Part shown: one piece after another, positions 22,413 through 30,190 of the stretch
How the letters are laid out: every line of letters starts with the position of its first letter
Position numbering within the stretch: the stretch's first letter is position 1
Origin: Clostridia bacterium
Lineage (GTDB): Bacteria; Bacillota; Clostridia; Oscillospirales; CAG-272
Assembly (NCBI GenBank): GCA_017451485.1
Contig: JAFTOG010000018.1
Location: forward strand, 1 to 32,329
Direction of reading: 5' to 3'
DNA length: 32,329 nt
Notes under the pieces: generated by a model
Told to the model about the DNA's origin: nothing
The model's database searches: none
The model's input: only the letters and a program-made list of their open reading frames with translations
Program-made: the position numbers and the translations under genes

Positions 22413-23099
22413 TTACGGTATTATCGGTTCAAACTGTTTATTTTTGAGTGTTTCTGCAAGAGTTTTTTCGTTGCGTATGCGTTTTTTTGTTACAATTCCA
22501 CCGTATGGTATATGCTCGACACAGTGTGCATCGGCACCGGAAAGTCTTATAAGCTGTGGATTTACTTCGGCAAGGTGCTGTGCTGCCTCATTCATTTCAG
22601 AAGTACCGTTTCCACGGTTATATATTTCAACCCCGTCAATCAGACAAAGAGGAAGAGGACCCGGCTCCGGTATGTAAAATGCCTCTCTGAAGGGATGAGC
22701 CTGTATTAATACGACTCCGTTTTTTCTCATTGTCTTTACCCAACTTTCGATATCGCAATCACGGAGGTGGGGATTGTCATATAGGATTTTGGGTGTCAAG
22801 CCGTAACAAAGTATCTCAAGTCCGGGTACCACAACCTCCTCAATACCGAACAGTATATCCAGGTCAAATTCCTTTGATGCTTCAAGGCAGTCCTTATAAT
22901 CCTTTTCATAGGCATTTACAAATTCTTTCCAGGTCAGACTCCTATCAATTCCTGTATTTCCGTGAAAAAAATGATTAGTTAAAACAGCACCCTTGTAGCC
23001 CGTATCGTATAGCCCCTTGCATAGCTCATATGGGGTCATCAGTCCACAGTGGGAGCAAGGTGTTGTATGTAAATGCATCTGATATTTATACTGTTCCAT
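22413..23099 (-). CDS. PHP-domain metal-dependent phosphoesterase
   Basis: A 228-residue PHP-superfamily protein. The four PHP motifs are readable: HLHTTPCSHCG (motif 1), VLTNHFFHGN (motif 2), ILFGIEEVV (motif 3 acid) and AHPFREAF with LSGADAHCVEH (motif 4 region). The fold binds two or three metal ions and hydrolyses phosphoesters, as in histidinol phosphatase and polymerase PHP domains. The size, the TPCS-H-C-G start and isolated genomic position fit the stand-alone PHP proteins of Firmicutes, whose substrate is mostly unknown. It has its own promoter and terminator. Confidence 0.88.
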   Translation of the reverse strand: MEQYKYQMHLHTTPCSHCGLMTPYELCKGLYDTGYKGAVLTNHFFHGNTGIDRSLTWKEFVNAYEKDYKDCLEASKEFDLDILFGIEEVVVPGLEILCYGLTPKILYDNPHLRDCDIESWVKTMRKNGVVLIQAHPFREAFYIPEPGPLPLCLIDGVEIYNRGNGTSEMNEAAQHLAEVNPQLIRLSGADAHCVEHIPYGGIVTKKRIRNEKTLAETLKNKQFEPIIP

Positions 23100-23129
23100 A
23101 CCGTCTCCTCAAATATTCTTTATGGTATA

Positions 23130-23158
23130 AGTATAGCATATTATTTTATTCAGTACAA
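23130..23158 (-). promoter_or_regulatory. Promoter of the PHP gene
   Basis: On the minus strand TTGTAC, 17-nt spacer and TATACT, with a GAGGAG ribosome site before the ATG. Confidence 0.75.
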
Positions 23159-23199
23159 GGTTTATAGGAAAAGACGGTCAAATTTATTAAGATAATGTA

Positions 23200-23228
23200 T
23201 TGAAATTAAGGTAAAATAGTGGTAAAAT
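23200..23228 (+). promoter_or_regulatory. Promoter of the eda-kdgK pair
   Basis: TTGAAA, 17-nt spacer, TAAAAT, followed by AAAGGAG in front of eda. Confidence 0.65.
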
Positions 23229-23261
23229 AAAATTGATAAATATACAAAGGAGATTTTGTTT

Positions 23262-23906
23262 ATGGATATTAACACAAGAGTTGAACAAATTGGCGTAGTG
23301 CCCGTTATTAAGCTCAACAATCCCGAAAGAGATGCAGCTCCCCTTGCTAAGGCTCTTTGTGCAGGTGGTGTGCCGATTGCAGAGGTTACCTTCCGTGCTG
23401 CCGGTGCAGATACTGCTATCAAGCTTATGAAGGAGGCGTGCCCCGAGATGCTTTGCGGTGCAGGTACAGTAATGACCACAGAGCATATTGACAAGGCAAT
23501 CGCCGCAGGAGCTGAATTCATTGTAACTCCGGGATTTGACCCTGAGCTTGTTGCATACTGCCAGGAAAAGGGTATTGCTATCTATCCCGGATGTACAACC
23601 CCCACAGATTATCATGCAGCATATAAATTCGGTCTTAAGGTTCTTAAGTTCTTCCCTGCTGAGCAGTCAGGTGGACTTGCTAAAATTAAAGCTATGAGTG
23701 CTCCGTTCCCTATGTTCAAGGTTATGCCCACAGGTGGAATTTCACTTAAAAATCTTAAGGATTATATTAAGTGCCCGGTTATCTGTGCTTGTGGAGGCTC
23801 CTATATGGTAACAGCAGACCTTATCGATAACGGCAAATGGGATGAGATTACAGATCTATGCCGCCAGTCAGTAGAAATTGTTAAGGAGGCAAGAAACAAT
23901 GGCTAA
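23262..23906 (+). CDS. eda: 2-keto-3-deoxy-6-phosphogluconate aldolase (KDPG/KHG aldolase)
   Basis: A 214-residue class I aldolase that splits KDPG to pyruvate and glyceraldehyde 3-phosphate. The family marks are present: GVPIAEVTFRA (catalytic Glu), MLCGAGTVMT, FIVTPGFDPELV, YPGCTTPTD, and the Schiff-base lysine in LKVLKFFPAEQSGG. PTGGIS near the C-terminus is the phosphate-binding loop. The ATG has GGAG 9 nt upstream; an upstream TTG is less likely. The next gene overlaps by 8 bases and supplies the substrate, so the pair ends a KDG branch of hexuronate or gluconate breakdown. Upstream enzymes are not in the window. Confidence 0.95.
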   Translation: MDINTRVEQIGVVPVIKLNNPERDAAPLAKALCAGGVPIAEVTFRAAGADTAIKLMKEACPEMLCGAGTVMTTEHIDKAIAAGAEFIVTPGFDPELVAYCQEKGIAIYPGCTTPTDYHAAYKFGLKVLKFFPAEQSGGLAKIKAMSAPFPMFKVMPTGGISLKNLKDYIKCPVICACGGSYMVTADLIDNGKWDEITDLCRQSVEIVKEARNNG

Positions 23907-24921
23907 AATAGTTACATTTGGCGAGCTTATGTTAAGACTCGCACCTAATGGATATTACAGATTCTTCCAGAATGACCAGATGCAGGCTACCTTCGGTGGT
24001 GGCGAGGCAAATGTTGCAGTATCTCTTGCTAATTACGGTATGGATAGCGTTTATGTTACAAAGCTTCCTAAGCATGCAATCGGTCAGGCAGCAGTAAATT
24101 CACTTCGTTACTTCGGTGTTGATACCTCCAAAATCGTAAGAGGTGGAGATAGAGTAGGTATTTATTATCTTGAAAAGGGTGCGTCCCAGAGAGGCTCCGT
24201 ATGTATTTATGACAGAGCTCACTCTGCTATCCAGGAGGCATCTGCTTCCGATTTCGATTGGGACAGTATATTTGAGGGTGCTGATTGGTTCCATTTTACA
24301 GGAATTACACCTGCTCTCGGTCCCAATGTTGTTGAAATCTGCCGTGAGGCTTGTAAGGCTGCTAAGGCTAAGGGAGTGAAAATTTCCTGCGACCTTAACT
24401 ACCGTGGTAAGCTTTGGACAAGAGCAGAGGCAAGAGAGGCAATGACTGATCTTTGCCAGTATGTTGATGTATGTATCTCCAATGAGGAGGATGCAAAGGA
24501 TGTATTCGGCATAGAGGCTGAGAATACAGATATTTACGGCGGTAAGCTTAACCACGACGGTTATAAGTCCGTTGCTAAGCAGCTTGCTGATAAGTTTGGC
24601 TTTGAAAAGGTTGCTATTACACTTCGTTCCTCTATTTCAGCAAGTGATAATGATTGGGCAGGTATGCTCTATGACGGTGAGGATTATTACTTCTCCAAGA
24701 GCTATCATTTACATATTGTTGACCGTGTAGGCGGTGGCGACTCCTTCGGTGGCGGTCTTATCTACGCTATATTGTCAGGTAAGTCCTCTAAGGAGGTTAT
24801 TGAATTTGCAGTTGCTGCATCAGCTCTTAAGCACAGCGTAGAGGGTGACTATAACAGAGTTTCCGTTTCCGAGGTTGAAAAGCTTGCAGGAGGCGACGGC
24901 TCAGGCAGAGTTCAGAGATAA
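23899..24921 (+). CDS. kdgK: 2-keto-3-deoxygluconate kinase (PfkB family)
   Basis: A 340-residue PfkB sugar kinase. It starts MAKIVTFGELMLRLAPNGYY, as KDG kinases do. FGGGEANVAVSLANYG is the substrate-side glycine motif, ISCDLNYRGKLW a mid-domain element, and RVGGGDSFGGGLIYAI the C-terminal ATP/catalytic signature with the base Asp. It phosphorylates KDG to KDPG, the substrate of the preceding aldolase. The AAGGAGG site 9 nt upstream lies within the aldolase gene. Length is slightly above the typical 310-320 because of an insert around residues 215-225 (TDIYGGKLNHDGYK). 2-dehydro-3-deoxygalactonokinase-like specificity is an alternative. Confidence 0.93.
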   Translation: MAKIVTFGELMLRLAPNGYYRFFQNDQMQATFGGGEANVAVSLANYGMDSVYVTKLPKHAIGQAAVNSLRYFGVDTSKIVRGGDRVGIYYLEKGASQRGSVCIYDRAHSAIQEASASDFDWDSIFEGADWFHFTGITPALGPNVVEICREACKAAKAKGVKISCDLNYRGKLWTRAEAREAMTDLCQYVDVCISNEEDAKDVFGIEAENTDIYGGKLNHDGYKSVAKQLADKFGFEKVAITLRSSISASDNDWAGMLYDGEDYYFSKSYHLHIVDRVGGGDSFGGGLIYAILSGKSSKEVIEFAVAASALKHSVEGDYNRVSVSEVEKLAGGDGSGRVQR

Positions 24922-24940
24922 GCTATATTTAGTATAAGGA

Positions 24941-24968
24941 AAAGAGGAGAGCAATTCTCCTCTTTTTT
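24941..24968 (+). terminator. Terminator of the eda-kdgK operon
   Basis: AAAGAGGAGA pairs with TCTCCTCTTT around GCAAT and is followed by TTT. Confidence 0.85.
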
Positions 24969-24986
24969 GAAATTTTTATTTTTAAC

Positions 24987-25014
24987 TGTAACCCTTCATA
25001 ATTTTTTTCGTTTA
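24987..25014 (+). promoter_or_regulatory. Candidate ECF-type autoregulated promoter
   Basis: TGTAAC (with a following C) and CGTTTA are separated by 16 nt, 36 nt before an ECF sigma gene. A -35 containing AAC and a -10 starting CGT are the marks of many ECF promoters, so self-activation is likely. It differs clearly from the TTGACA/TATAAT promoters elsewhere. Confidence 0.5.
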
Positions 25015-25050
25015 TATAAATAGATAAACAAAAGGAAAGGAGAATGAAAA

Positions 25051-25608
25051 ATGGATGATAAGGAAATAATAAGGCTTTTTAATGAAAGAAGCGAGCAGGC
25101 AATTTCTCAATCGGATAGAATGTACGGTAAGTATTGCTATTCTATAGCCTATAGAATTGTCGAGAACGAAGACGATGCTAAGGAAATAGTAAACGACACA
25201 TTCTTAAAGGCTTGGAATACCATCCCACCGGAAAATCCCCATTCGCTGTGTGGATACTTTGGGATGCTTGCCAGAAGCACGGCTATTGACAGATTAAGAT
25301 ACAACACATCGCTAAAACGCACAGGCTCAAGAACCGATATAGCTATTGTTGAATTATATGACTGCATACCACAAGCCAATCCCGGTGATATAGTTGATAA
25401 GATGTCACTCAATAAGGCACTTAATAATTTTCTTAAATCTATTAGTGAAAGAAACAGAAATATCTTTATAAGAAGGTATTGGTATGTTGATTCCTTATCG
25501 GAAATAGCCAAAAGACTTTCAATAAGTGAGAATTCAGTAAAGGCTATACTACTACGCTTGCGTCGTTCTTTTAAAAAATTCTTGGAAAAGGAAGGTGTTG
25601 AAATATGA
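25051..25608 (+). CDS. ECF-type RNA polymerase sigma factor
   Basis: A 185-residue sigma-70 family factor with only regions 2 and 4. Region 2 reads YCYSIAYRIVENEDDAKEIV followed by NDTFLKAW (the D-A-x-E core contact and -10 recognition). Region 4 reads RNIFIRRYWYVDSLSEIAKR, then LSISENSVKAILLRLRRSFK (helix-turn-helix for the -35). The stop overlaps the following start by ATGA, so the sigma factor and the membrane serpin protein are made together, the usual arrangement for a sigma and its anti-sigma. AAAGGAG precedes the ATG. Targets are unknown apart from the probable autoregulated promoter. Confidence 0.93.
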   Translation: MDDKEIIRLFNERSEQAISQSDRMYGKYCYSIAYRIVENEDDAKEIVNDTFLKAWNTIPPENPHSLCGYFGMLARSTAIDRLRYNTSLKRTGSRTDIAIVELYDCIPQANPGDIVDKMSLNKALNNFLKSISERNRNIFIRRYWYVDSLSEIAKRLSISENSVKAILLRLRRSFKKFLEKEGVEI

Positions 25609-27239
25609 AGGGCGAAAATATTTTTGAAGCTATGAGCTTTATTGATGTCGAGCTTATAGAAAAAGCAGACAAAGCCCCCAAAAAGGCAGGGAAAAAACCA
25701 CATATACCTAAAAAAAGGCATAAAATCACATGGATAAGCTCCGTTGCCGCCGCAATGGTAGCCTTAATACTTTGCAGTGTTATACTACTTAATAATGTTA
25801 TAAGTCCCGGCTCGAGTCTGATTGGAGATACGACTACAGCCTCCGGAAACGGTATCCATGCTCCCAACGGAGATACAACCACATCTCCCGGCAATGATAT
25901 CCATGCTCCCAACGGAGATACCACCACATCTCCCGGTAATGATATTCATGTTCCCAACGGAGATACAACCACATCTCCCGGTAATGATATTTATGTTCCA
26001 AACGATAATCTGCTGCTTACTTATTCGGTAGCATCTCCTTCGTATCCCATAATGGCTAAATATACCTCGGATTATAACAGCGATGAGTATGATGAATGGA
26101 GAAAAGCCCTTTGGAAGCAGAGGGAATATTATGGAGCAGGTAGAAATCTTGCAGGCTTCTTTAATAGTAGCACAAAGTCGATTTTAGGTGATGCAACAAC
26201 TGAAAATGCAGTATATTCTCCCGTAAATGTTTATATGACACTTGCAATGCTTGCGGAAATCAGCTCAGGTGAAACGAGACAGCAAATATTAGATACCCTC
26301 GGTGCCGAAAGCATAGAGGAGCTTCGTATACAGGCAAATTCGGTATGGAATGCCTGCTACCGTGACGACGGTCAAACCACAAGCCGATTGGCAAGCTCTC
26401 TCTGGCTCAACGAAAATATACGGTACGGCGACTGTACCGCCCTTACACAAAACTATTATGCTTCTGTTTTTCACGGTGATATGGGTAGCGATGAGTACAG
26501 TAAGGCATATACCGAATGGTTGAAGAAGGAAACCGGTGGCTATCTTAACGGTGTAATAGATGATGAAAAATTTGATAGTAGTACCATTATGGTGCTTGTT
26601 TCGACTCTTTATTTTCAGGCAAGCTGGAATACTGAATTTAACAAGGAGCTGACGAAAAAGAGTGTTTTCCACTCTCCTACAGGCGATATTCAGTGTGATT
26701 TTATGAATGAAAAGAACGGCTTGGGAACATATTATTACGGAGAAATGTTTTCAGCTACCTATAAGCATTTGGGTAATGATGGTATGATGTATTTTATTCT
26801 CCCTGACGAAAACATAAGCATATCTGAGCTTTTATCAAATGATGAGGCGTTAGCCTTTATAAATAATCCGGGTACAGGGGTAAATGTGGCAACATGCCAG
26901 GTGAATCTGTCATTGCCAAAATTTGATATTTCAATGAAAAAGGATATTATATCTGATATTAAAGCTCTTGGAATAACAGAATGCTTTGACGACAAAAATG
27001 CCAATTTTTCCGAGTTTTTCCCCGACAACAGCCCTTATGTGACCAAAATGGAGCACGGTGTAAGGGTATCGGTAGACGAGAAGAGCTGCTCAGGAGCTGC
27101 TTATGTTCGGCTTGATATGTGGGGAGGATATCCACCGCCAGAGGTAGTTGATTTTACCCTTGACAGACCTTTTATATTTGTAATTACAAGCCCTGACGGA
27201 CTTCCCCTGTTTGTAGGCGTAGTTAATCAGCCGGTTTAA
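25605..27239 (+). CDS. Membrane-anchored serpin with anti-sigma-like N-terminus
   Basis: A 544-residue, four-part protein. Residues 1-40 are cytoplasmic, NIFEAMSFIDVELIEKAD then a Lys-rich stretch, like the short sigma-binding starts of clostridial anti-sigma proteins. Residues 42-64 form one membrane helix. Residues 74-133 are four 15-residue repeats (GDTTTSPGNDIHAPN). From about 175 a serpin domain follows: AVYSPVNVYMTLAMLAEISS, TLYFQASWNTEF, LSLPKFDIS, and the C-terminal signature FTLDRPFIFVITSPDGLPLF. The reactive loop (about 492-513) has near-canonical length, but the hinge reads EKSCSGAAYV, so inhibitory action is uncertain. Positive-inside charge places the serpin outside the cell. The gene is translationally coupled to an ECF sigma factor. 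A protease-sensing anti-sigma is the leading inference; a simple surface protease inhibitor is the alternative. Confidence 0.88.
   Translation: MKGENIFEAMSFIDVELIEKADKAPKKAGKKPHIPKKRHKITWISSVAAAMVALILCSVILLNNVISPGSSLIGDTTTASGNGIHAPNGDTTTSPGNDIHAPNGDTTTSPGNDIHVPNGDTTTSPGNDIYVPNDNLLLTYSVASPSYPIMAKYTSDYNSDEYDEWRKALWKQREYYGAGRNLAGFFNSSTKSILGDATTENAVYSPVNVYMTLAMLAEISSGETRQQILDTLGAESIEELRIQANSVWNACYRDDGQTTSRLASSLWLNENIRYGDCTALTQNYYASVFHGDMGSDEYSKAYTEWLKKETGGYLNGVIDDEKFDSSTIMVLVSTLYFQASWNTEFNKELTKKSVFHSPTGDIQCDFMNEKNGLGTYYYGEMFSATYKHLGNDGMMYFILPDENISISELLSNDEALAFINNPGTGVNVATCQVNLSLPKFDISMKKDIISDIKALGITECFDDKNANFSEFFPDNSPYVTKMEHGVRVSVDEKSCSGAAYVRLDMWGGYPPPEVVDFTLDRPFIFVITSPDGLPLFVGVVNQPV
25824..26003 (+). 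repeat. Four tandem 45-bp coding repeats
   Basis: Four in-frame copies encode GDTTTASGNGIHAPN and three close variants. Copies 2-4 differ at few bases; copy 1 is more diverged. It forms a Thr/Pro/Asn-rich linker outside the membrane, and copy number is likely to vary between strains. Confidence 0.95.
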
Positions 27240-27242
27240 TAG

Positions 27243-27279
27243 AAAAAATGCAGGAGGCAAAACGCTTCTTGCATTTTTT
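27243..27279. terminator. Terminator after the serpin gene
   Basis: AAAAATGCAGGAGGC pairs with GCTTCTTGCATTTTT (G-T pairs inside) around AAAAC, flanked by A and T runs. It separates the two sigma factor loci. Confidence 0.8.
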
Positions 27280-27383
27280 GTTTACATTGTCGATCTTATG
27301 TGATAAAATAAGCTTAGAAAAAATTGCAAATTTCTTTCAACCGAATTTTTTATTCGTACACTATATGTGTGAAGGGGGGATGA

Positions 27384-28994
27384 ATGATGAGTCCACAACA
27401 GCTAATGACAGAAAGGCTTATTTCAGAGTTTACCGGTAACTATATGGAAAAGCTGTATTATTTCTGCTTAAGAAAGACGGGCAGTACATATGAGGCAGAG
27501 GATCTTGCGCAGGATATAACTCTGAATATTATTTACTCCCTGAAAAAAGGACATATCCCTGAGAGTTTATCGGCTTGGGTGTGGAAAATTGCCCGTAACA
27601 GATATTATCTTTGGGCTAAAAAGAAGCATATCAGCCGTGACTGTATAGATTATGAGAACGCCACAGATATGGATATTGACGACGGGGAAATGAACGCTGA
27701 GGAAAGATATATATTAAATGAAGACATTTCCTTTTTGCGTCGTGAGCTTGCCTTTATATCCAAGGAATACAGAGATATTGTGGTAGCCTACTATATTGAG
27801 GATAAAAAGCTCAAGGATATTGCTTCATCCTTAAATCTCCCTGAGGGAACAGTTAAATCAAAGCTGTTCTACGCAAGAAAAAAACTGAAAGAAGGAATGA
27901 ATATGGCAAGAGAATTCGGTAAAAGAAGCTATAAGCCGGAGGATGTGCGCTTTACTGCAAACGGCTCACAGCCAAGTGGCTTGCCCTGGAAGGTTGTACA
28001 GAGAAAAATACCCAAAAATATTTTACTTGAAGCAAGTAATAACCCTTCAACATTGGAGGAGCTTTCCGTAGAGCTTGGAATTGCACTTCCTTATATCGAG
28101 GAAGAGGCTGATATCCTTGAAAGAGCAACCTTGCTTAAAAAAGAAGGAGATAAGTATATTACCAACTTTTTTATCCAAAGCAAGGAATGTCAGATGGACA
28201 TGTATTTTGCAATGAAAAAGTATGTAGAGGCGTTGGCAAGGTATGTAAATAATATAGTCTCGGACTCATTTGATAAAATACATGGGCTTGGTATTGTTAA
28301 GAATAATATGAACGGTAATGAGCTTAAATGGTGGATTGTTCTTTTCCTCATAAATCACTGTGTATTAAATTTGAGAGGATTAGATATTGATTTTCCTGTC
28401 AAGCGTGAGGATCCAAGGGAGACATGGGGCTTTACAGGATATGAATCAGCAACAATCCCCGAATGCTGCGTGGGAATGAACGGTGTATCCTTTGAAAATA
28501 TCAACATGTATCATTTTAAGCTGTCTGTGGGAGATATGTGGAATAAAATACCCGAGTCATACGATTACAGAGATGCGATTTTTCTTAAGGAAGCGGCAAT
28601 TGATGGCAAAAGGATAAGCACCCTTTCCCCTGACGAAAAGAACACTTGGAAAAGACTTGAAAACAGATTTGCTCACGCTGACGAAAACGGAAATATTATT
28701 CCTGATATAGTTGTTATAGCTAACGGAAATGAGAACAAAATCCGTAGTATATTCCATGAGCATAAGGATTACAATGAGCTTACAGAGCTTTGTCAAAGGG
28801 TGTTTAATGAAATAATTGATATATTGAGAAAGGAAAGCAATCCCATTCTTCATAATCAGCTTGAATATAATGCATCTAATGAAATCTTTTCATTAAGAGG
28901 ATTGATTGTGAATGAGTTGATTAGAATGAAGGAGATAACGATACCTGAAAAACCCGAAAAGACTACAATCGGAGTTTCCTTACATGTATATTAA
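27384..28994 (+). CDS. ECF-type sigma factor with a 350-residue C-terminal extension
   Basis: A 536-residue protein. Residues 10-90 are sigma region 2 (TYEAEDLAQDITLNIIYSLK; AWVWKIARNRYYLWAKKK). Residues about 125-180 are region 4 (YRDIVVAYYIEDKKLKDIAS; LPEGTVKSKLFYARKKL). A further winged-helix-like unit follows near 213-265 (ILLEASNNPSTLEELSVELG; YIEEEADILERATLLKKEGD), then some 270 residues without a recognised fold. No membrane segment is seen. ECF factors with C-terminal extensions are known, where the extension can regulate the factor in place of an anti-sigma. GGGGGG precedes two adjacent ATG codons; either may start the protein. A weak ECF-like promoter (TTCAAC and CGTACA, 13-nt spacing, 27336-27360) lies upstream. 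Confidence 0.85.
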   Translation: MMSPQQLMTERLISEFTGNYMEKLYYFCLRKTGSTYEAEDLAQDITLNIIYSLKKGHIPESLSAWVWKIARNRYYLWAKKKHISRDCIDYENATDMDIDDGEMNAEERYILNEDISFLRRELAFISKEYRDIVVAYYIEDKKLKDIASSLNLPEGTVKSKLFYARKKLKEGMNMAREFGKRSYKPEDVRFTANGSQPSGLPWKVVQRKIPKNILLEASNNPSTLEELSVELGIALPYIEEEADILERATLLKKEGDKYITNFFIQSKECQMDMYFAMKKYVEALARYVNNIVSDSFDKIHGLGIVKNNMNGNELKWWIVLFLINHCVLNLRGLDIDFPVKREDPRETWGFTGYESATIPECCVGMNGVSFENINMYHFKLSVGDMWNKIPESYDYRDAIFLKEAAIDGKRISTLSPDEKNTWKRLENRFAHADENGNIIPDIVVIANGNENKIRSIFHEHKDYNELTELCQRVFNEIIDILRKESNPILHNQLEYNASNEIFSLRGLIVNELIRMKEITIPEKPEKTTIGVSLHVY

Positions 28995-28998
28995 AAAT

Positions 28999-29023
28999 AA
29001 GGAGAGAGTAATCTCTCCTTTTC
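28999..29023 (+). terminator. Terminator after the extended sigma factor gene
   Basis: AAGGAGAGA pairs with TCTCTCCTT around GTAA, followed by TTCT. It starts 5 nt past the stop. Confidence 0.8.
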
Positions 29024-29062
29024 TATTTCCCAAGAAATATTTTTTACAAATTTGCAAAAAAA

Positions 29063-29115
29063 TGTTGACAGCTCAACAAATGTGTGTTATAATCCTAAAT
29101 GTTGACAGCTCAACA
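29063..29115. promoter_or_regulatory. Two identical operator sites at the degV promoter
   Basis: TGTTGACAGCTCAACA occurs twice (29063-29078 and 29100-29115), 37 bp apart. The first contains the -35 and the second lies just after the transcription start. The GTTGA-N4-TCAAC core and layout match the MarR operators at 12207-12256. Confidence 0.75.
29065..29093 (+). promoter_or_regulatory. Promoter of the degV gene
   Basis: Consensus TTGACA, 17-nt spacer, perfect TATAAT. The -35 lies inside operator copy 1. Confidence 0.85.
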
Positions 29116-29145
29116 ATATTGAAAATGTATATTTGGAGAAGAAGA

Positions 29146-29988
29146 ATGATAAAAATAGTTACTGATTCAACTACTGATTTACCCAAGGATATAAGAAAAA
29201 GAGTCACGATTGTACCACTGATAATAAGCTTTTCCGGTGAGCAATTTGTCGATGGACTTGATATAAGTAAGCAGGAGTTTTATGAAAGACTTGTAGAATG
29301 TACAGAGCTTCCCACAACAAGTCAGCCAAGTCCCTTATCCTTCGAGGGTGTCTTCAAGGATGCTAAAAAGAAGGGGGATAAGGTAGTTTGCATTACTTTG
29401 TCATCCAAGCTTTCCGGAACATATCAAAGTGCAAAAATAGCAATGGAAGGGTACGAGGACACAGTAAGCTTGATAGATAGCAGATCTGCCGCTATTGGAA
29501 CGGGAATTCTTGTGGAAATGGCAGTTAAAATGGCTGAGAAAGGTGAAAGTGCCGAGAGAATTGCGGAAATGATTACAGCAGAAAGAGATAATATCTGTGT
29601 TGTCGCAATGCTTGATACTCTTGAGTATCTTAAAAAAGGTGGAAGAATATCGAGGCTGTCCGCATTTGCCGGAGGAATCCTGTCGATTAAGCCCGTAATC
29701 TGTATTAGAAACGGGGAAATAGAAATTTTAGGAAAGGCAAGAGGCTCCAAAAACGGAAACAACCTACTGATTAAAGAAATTGAATCGGCAGGAGGTGTAG
29801 ATTTTACAAAGCCCTTGCTCCTGGGATATACGGGACTTAGTGATGCTCTGCTTCAAAAATATATAAAGGACAGCTCATTTTTATGGGATGAGCATTTGGA
29901 CGAGCTACGCACTGTTCTGGTAGGCAGTGTTATAGGAACGCATATAGGTCCGGGAGGAATTGCAGTAGCGTTCTTCAAAAAGTCATAA
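29146..29988 (+). CDS. DegV/FakB-family fatty-acid-binding protein
   Basis: A 280-residue DegV-fold protein. The family marks are MIKIVTDSTTDLPKDI at the start, VDGLDISKQEFYERL, LPTTSQPSPLSFEGVF (the TSQPS fatty-acid headgroup loop), ITLSSKLSGTYQSAKIA, LEYLKKGGRIS (GGRIS) and the C-terminal TGLSDALL with GTHIGPGG. Characterised members (FakB) bind a fatty acid and present it to the kinase FakA for acyl-phosphate formation and phospholipid synthesis; no fakA is in the window. The ATG has GGAG 7 nt upstream; a longer open frame would run through the promoter and is rejected. Operator sharing with the lysoplasmalogenase operon suggests joint lipid control. Confidence 0.93.
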   Translation: MIKIVTDSTTDLPKDIRKRVTIVPLIISFSGEQFVDGLDISKQEFYERLVECTELPTTSQPSPLSFEGVFKDAKKKGDKVVCITLSSKLSGTYQSAKIAMEGYEDTVSLIDSRSAAIGTGILVEMAVKMAEKGESAERIAEMITAERDNICVVAMLDTLEYLKKGGRISRLSAFAGGILSIKPVICIRNGEIEILGKARGSKNGNNLLIKEIESAGGVDFTKPLLLGYTGLSDALLQKYIKDSSFLWDEHLDELRTVLVGSVIGTHIGPGGIAVAFFKKS

Positions 29989-30128
29989 AATGTCCGGAAA
30001 GGTCATATTATATCATTTATAGTCACATATCTACATATGAACAATAAATAATATGTAGAAAAGCATTAAATAAGCTCTCCTTTTTAATTTTGTGCAAGAG
30101 TTTTTTGTGCAGATTTAGAACATATTTT

Positions 30129-30168
30129 GCAAGCCCCTCGGGGTACTTCGGTACCTCGGGGGGCTTGC
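30129..30168. terminator. 18-bp hairpin with TTCG loop
   Basis: All 18 positions of the stem pair (two as G-T), starting GCAAGCCCC and closed by a TTCG tetraloop. It lies between degV and the convergent DUF11 gene, 22 nt past the latter's stop. It has no clear U-run on either side, so it may be a terminator, an mRNA-stabilising end or a REP-like element. Confidence 0.6.
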
Positions 30169-30190
30169 CTTATAAAGGATTGTAGAGTAG

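Noticed and set aside
28984..29145. Upstream extension of the DegV frame
   Set aside because: It would pass through a terminator, both operators and the promoter; the ATG at 29146 has a proper ribosome site and matches family N-termini.
29424..29762. Minus-strand 112-codon frame within degV
   Set aside because: Antisense shadow of a well-supported gene, with no ribosome site.
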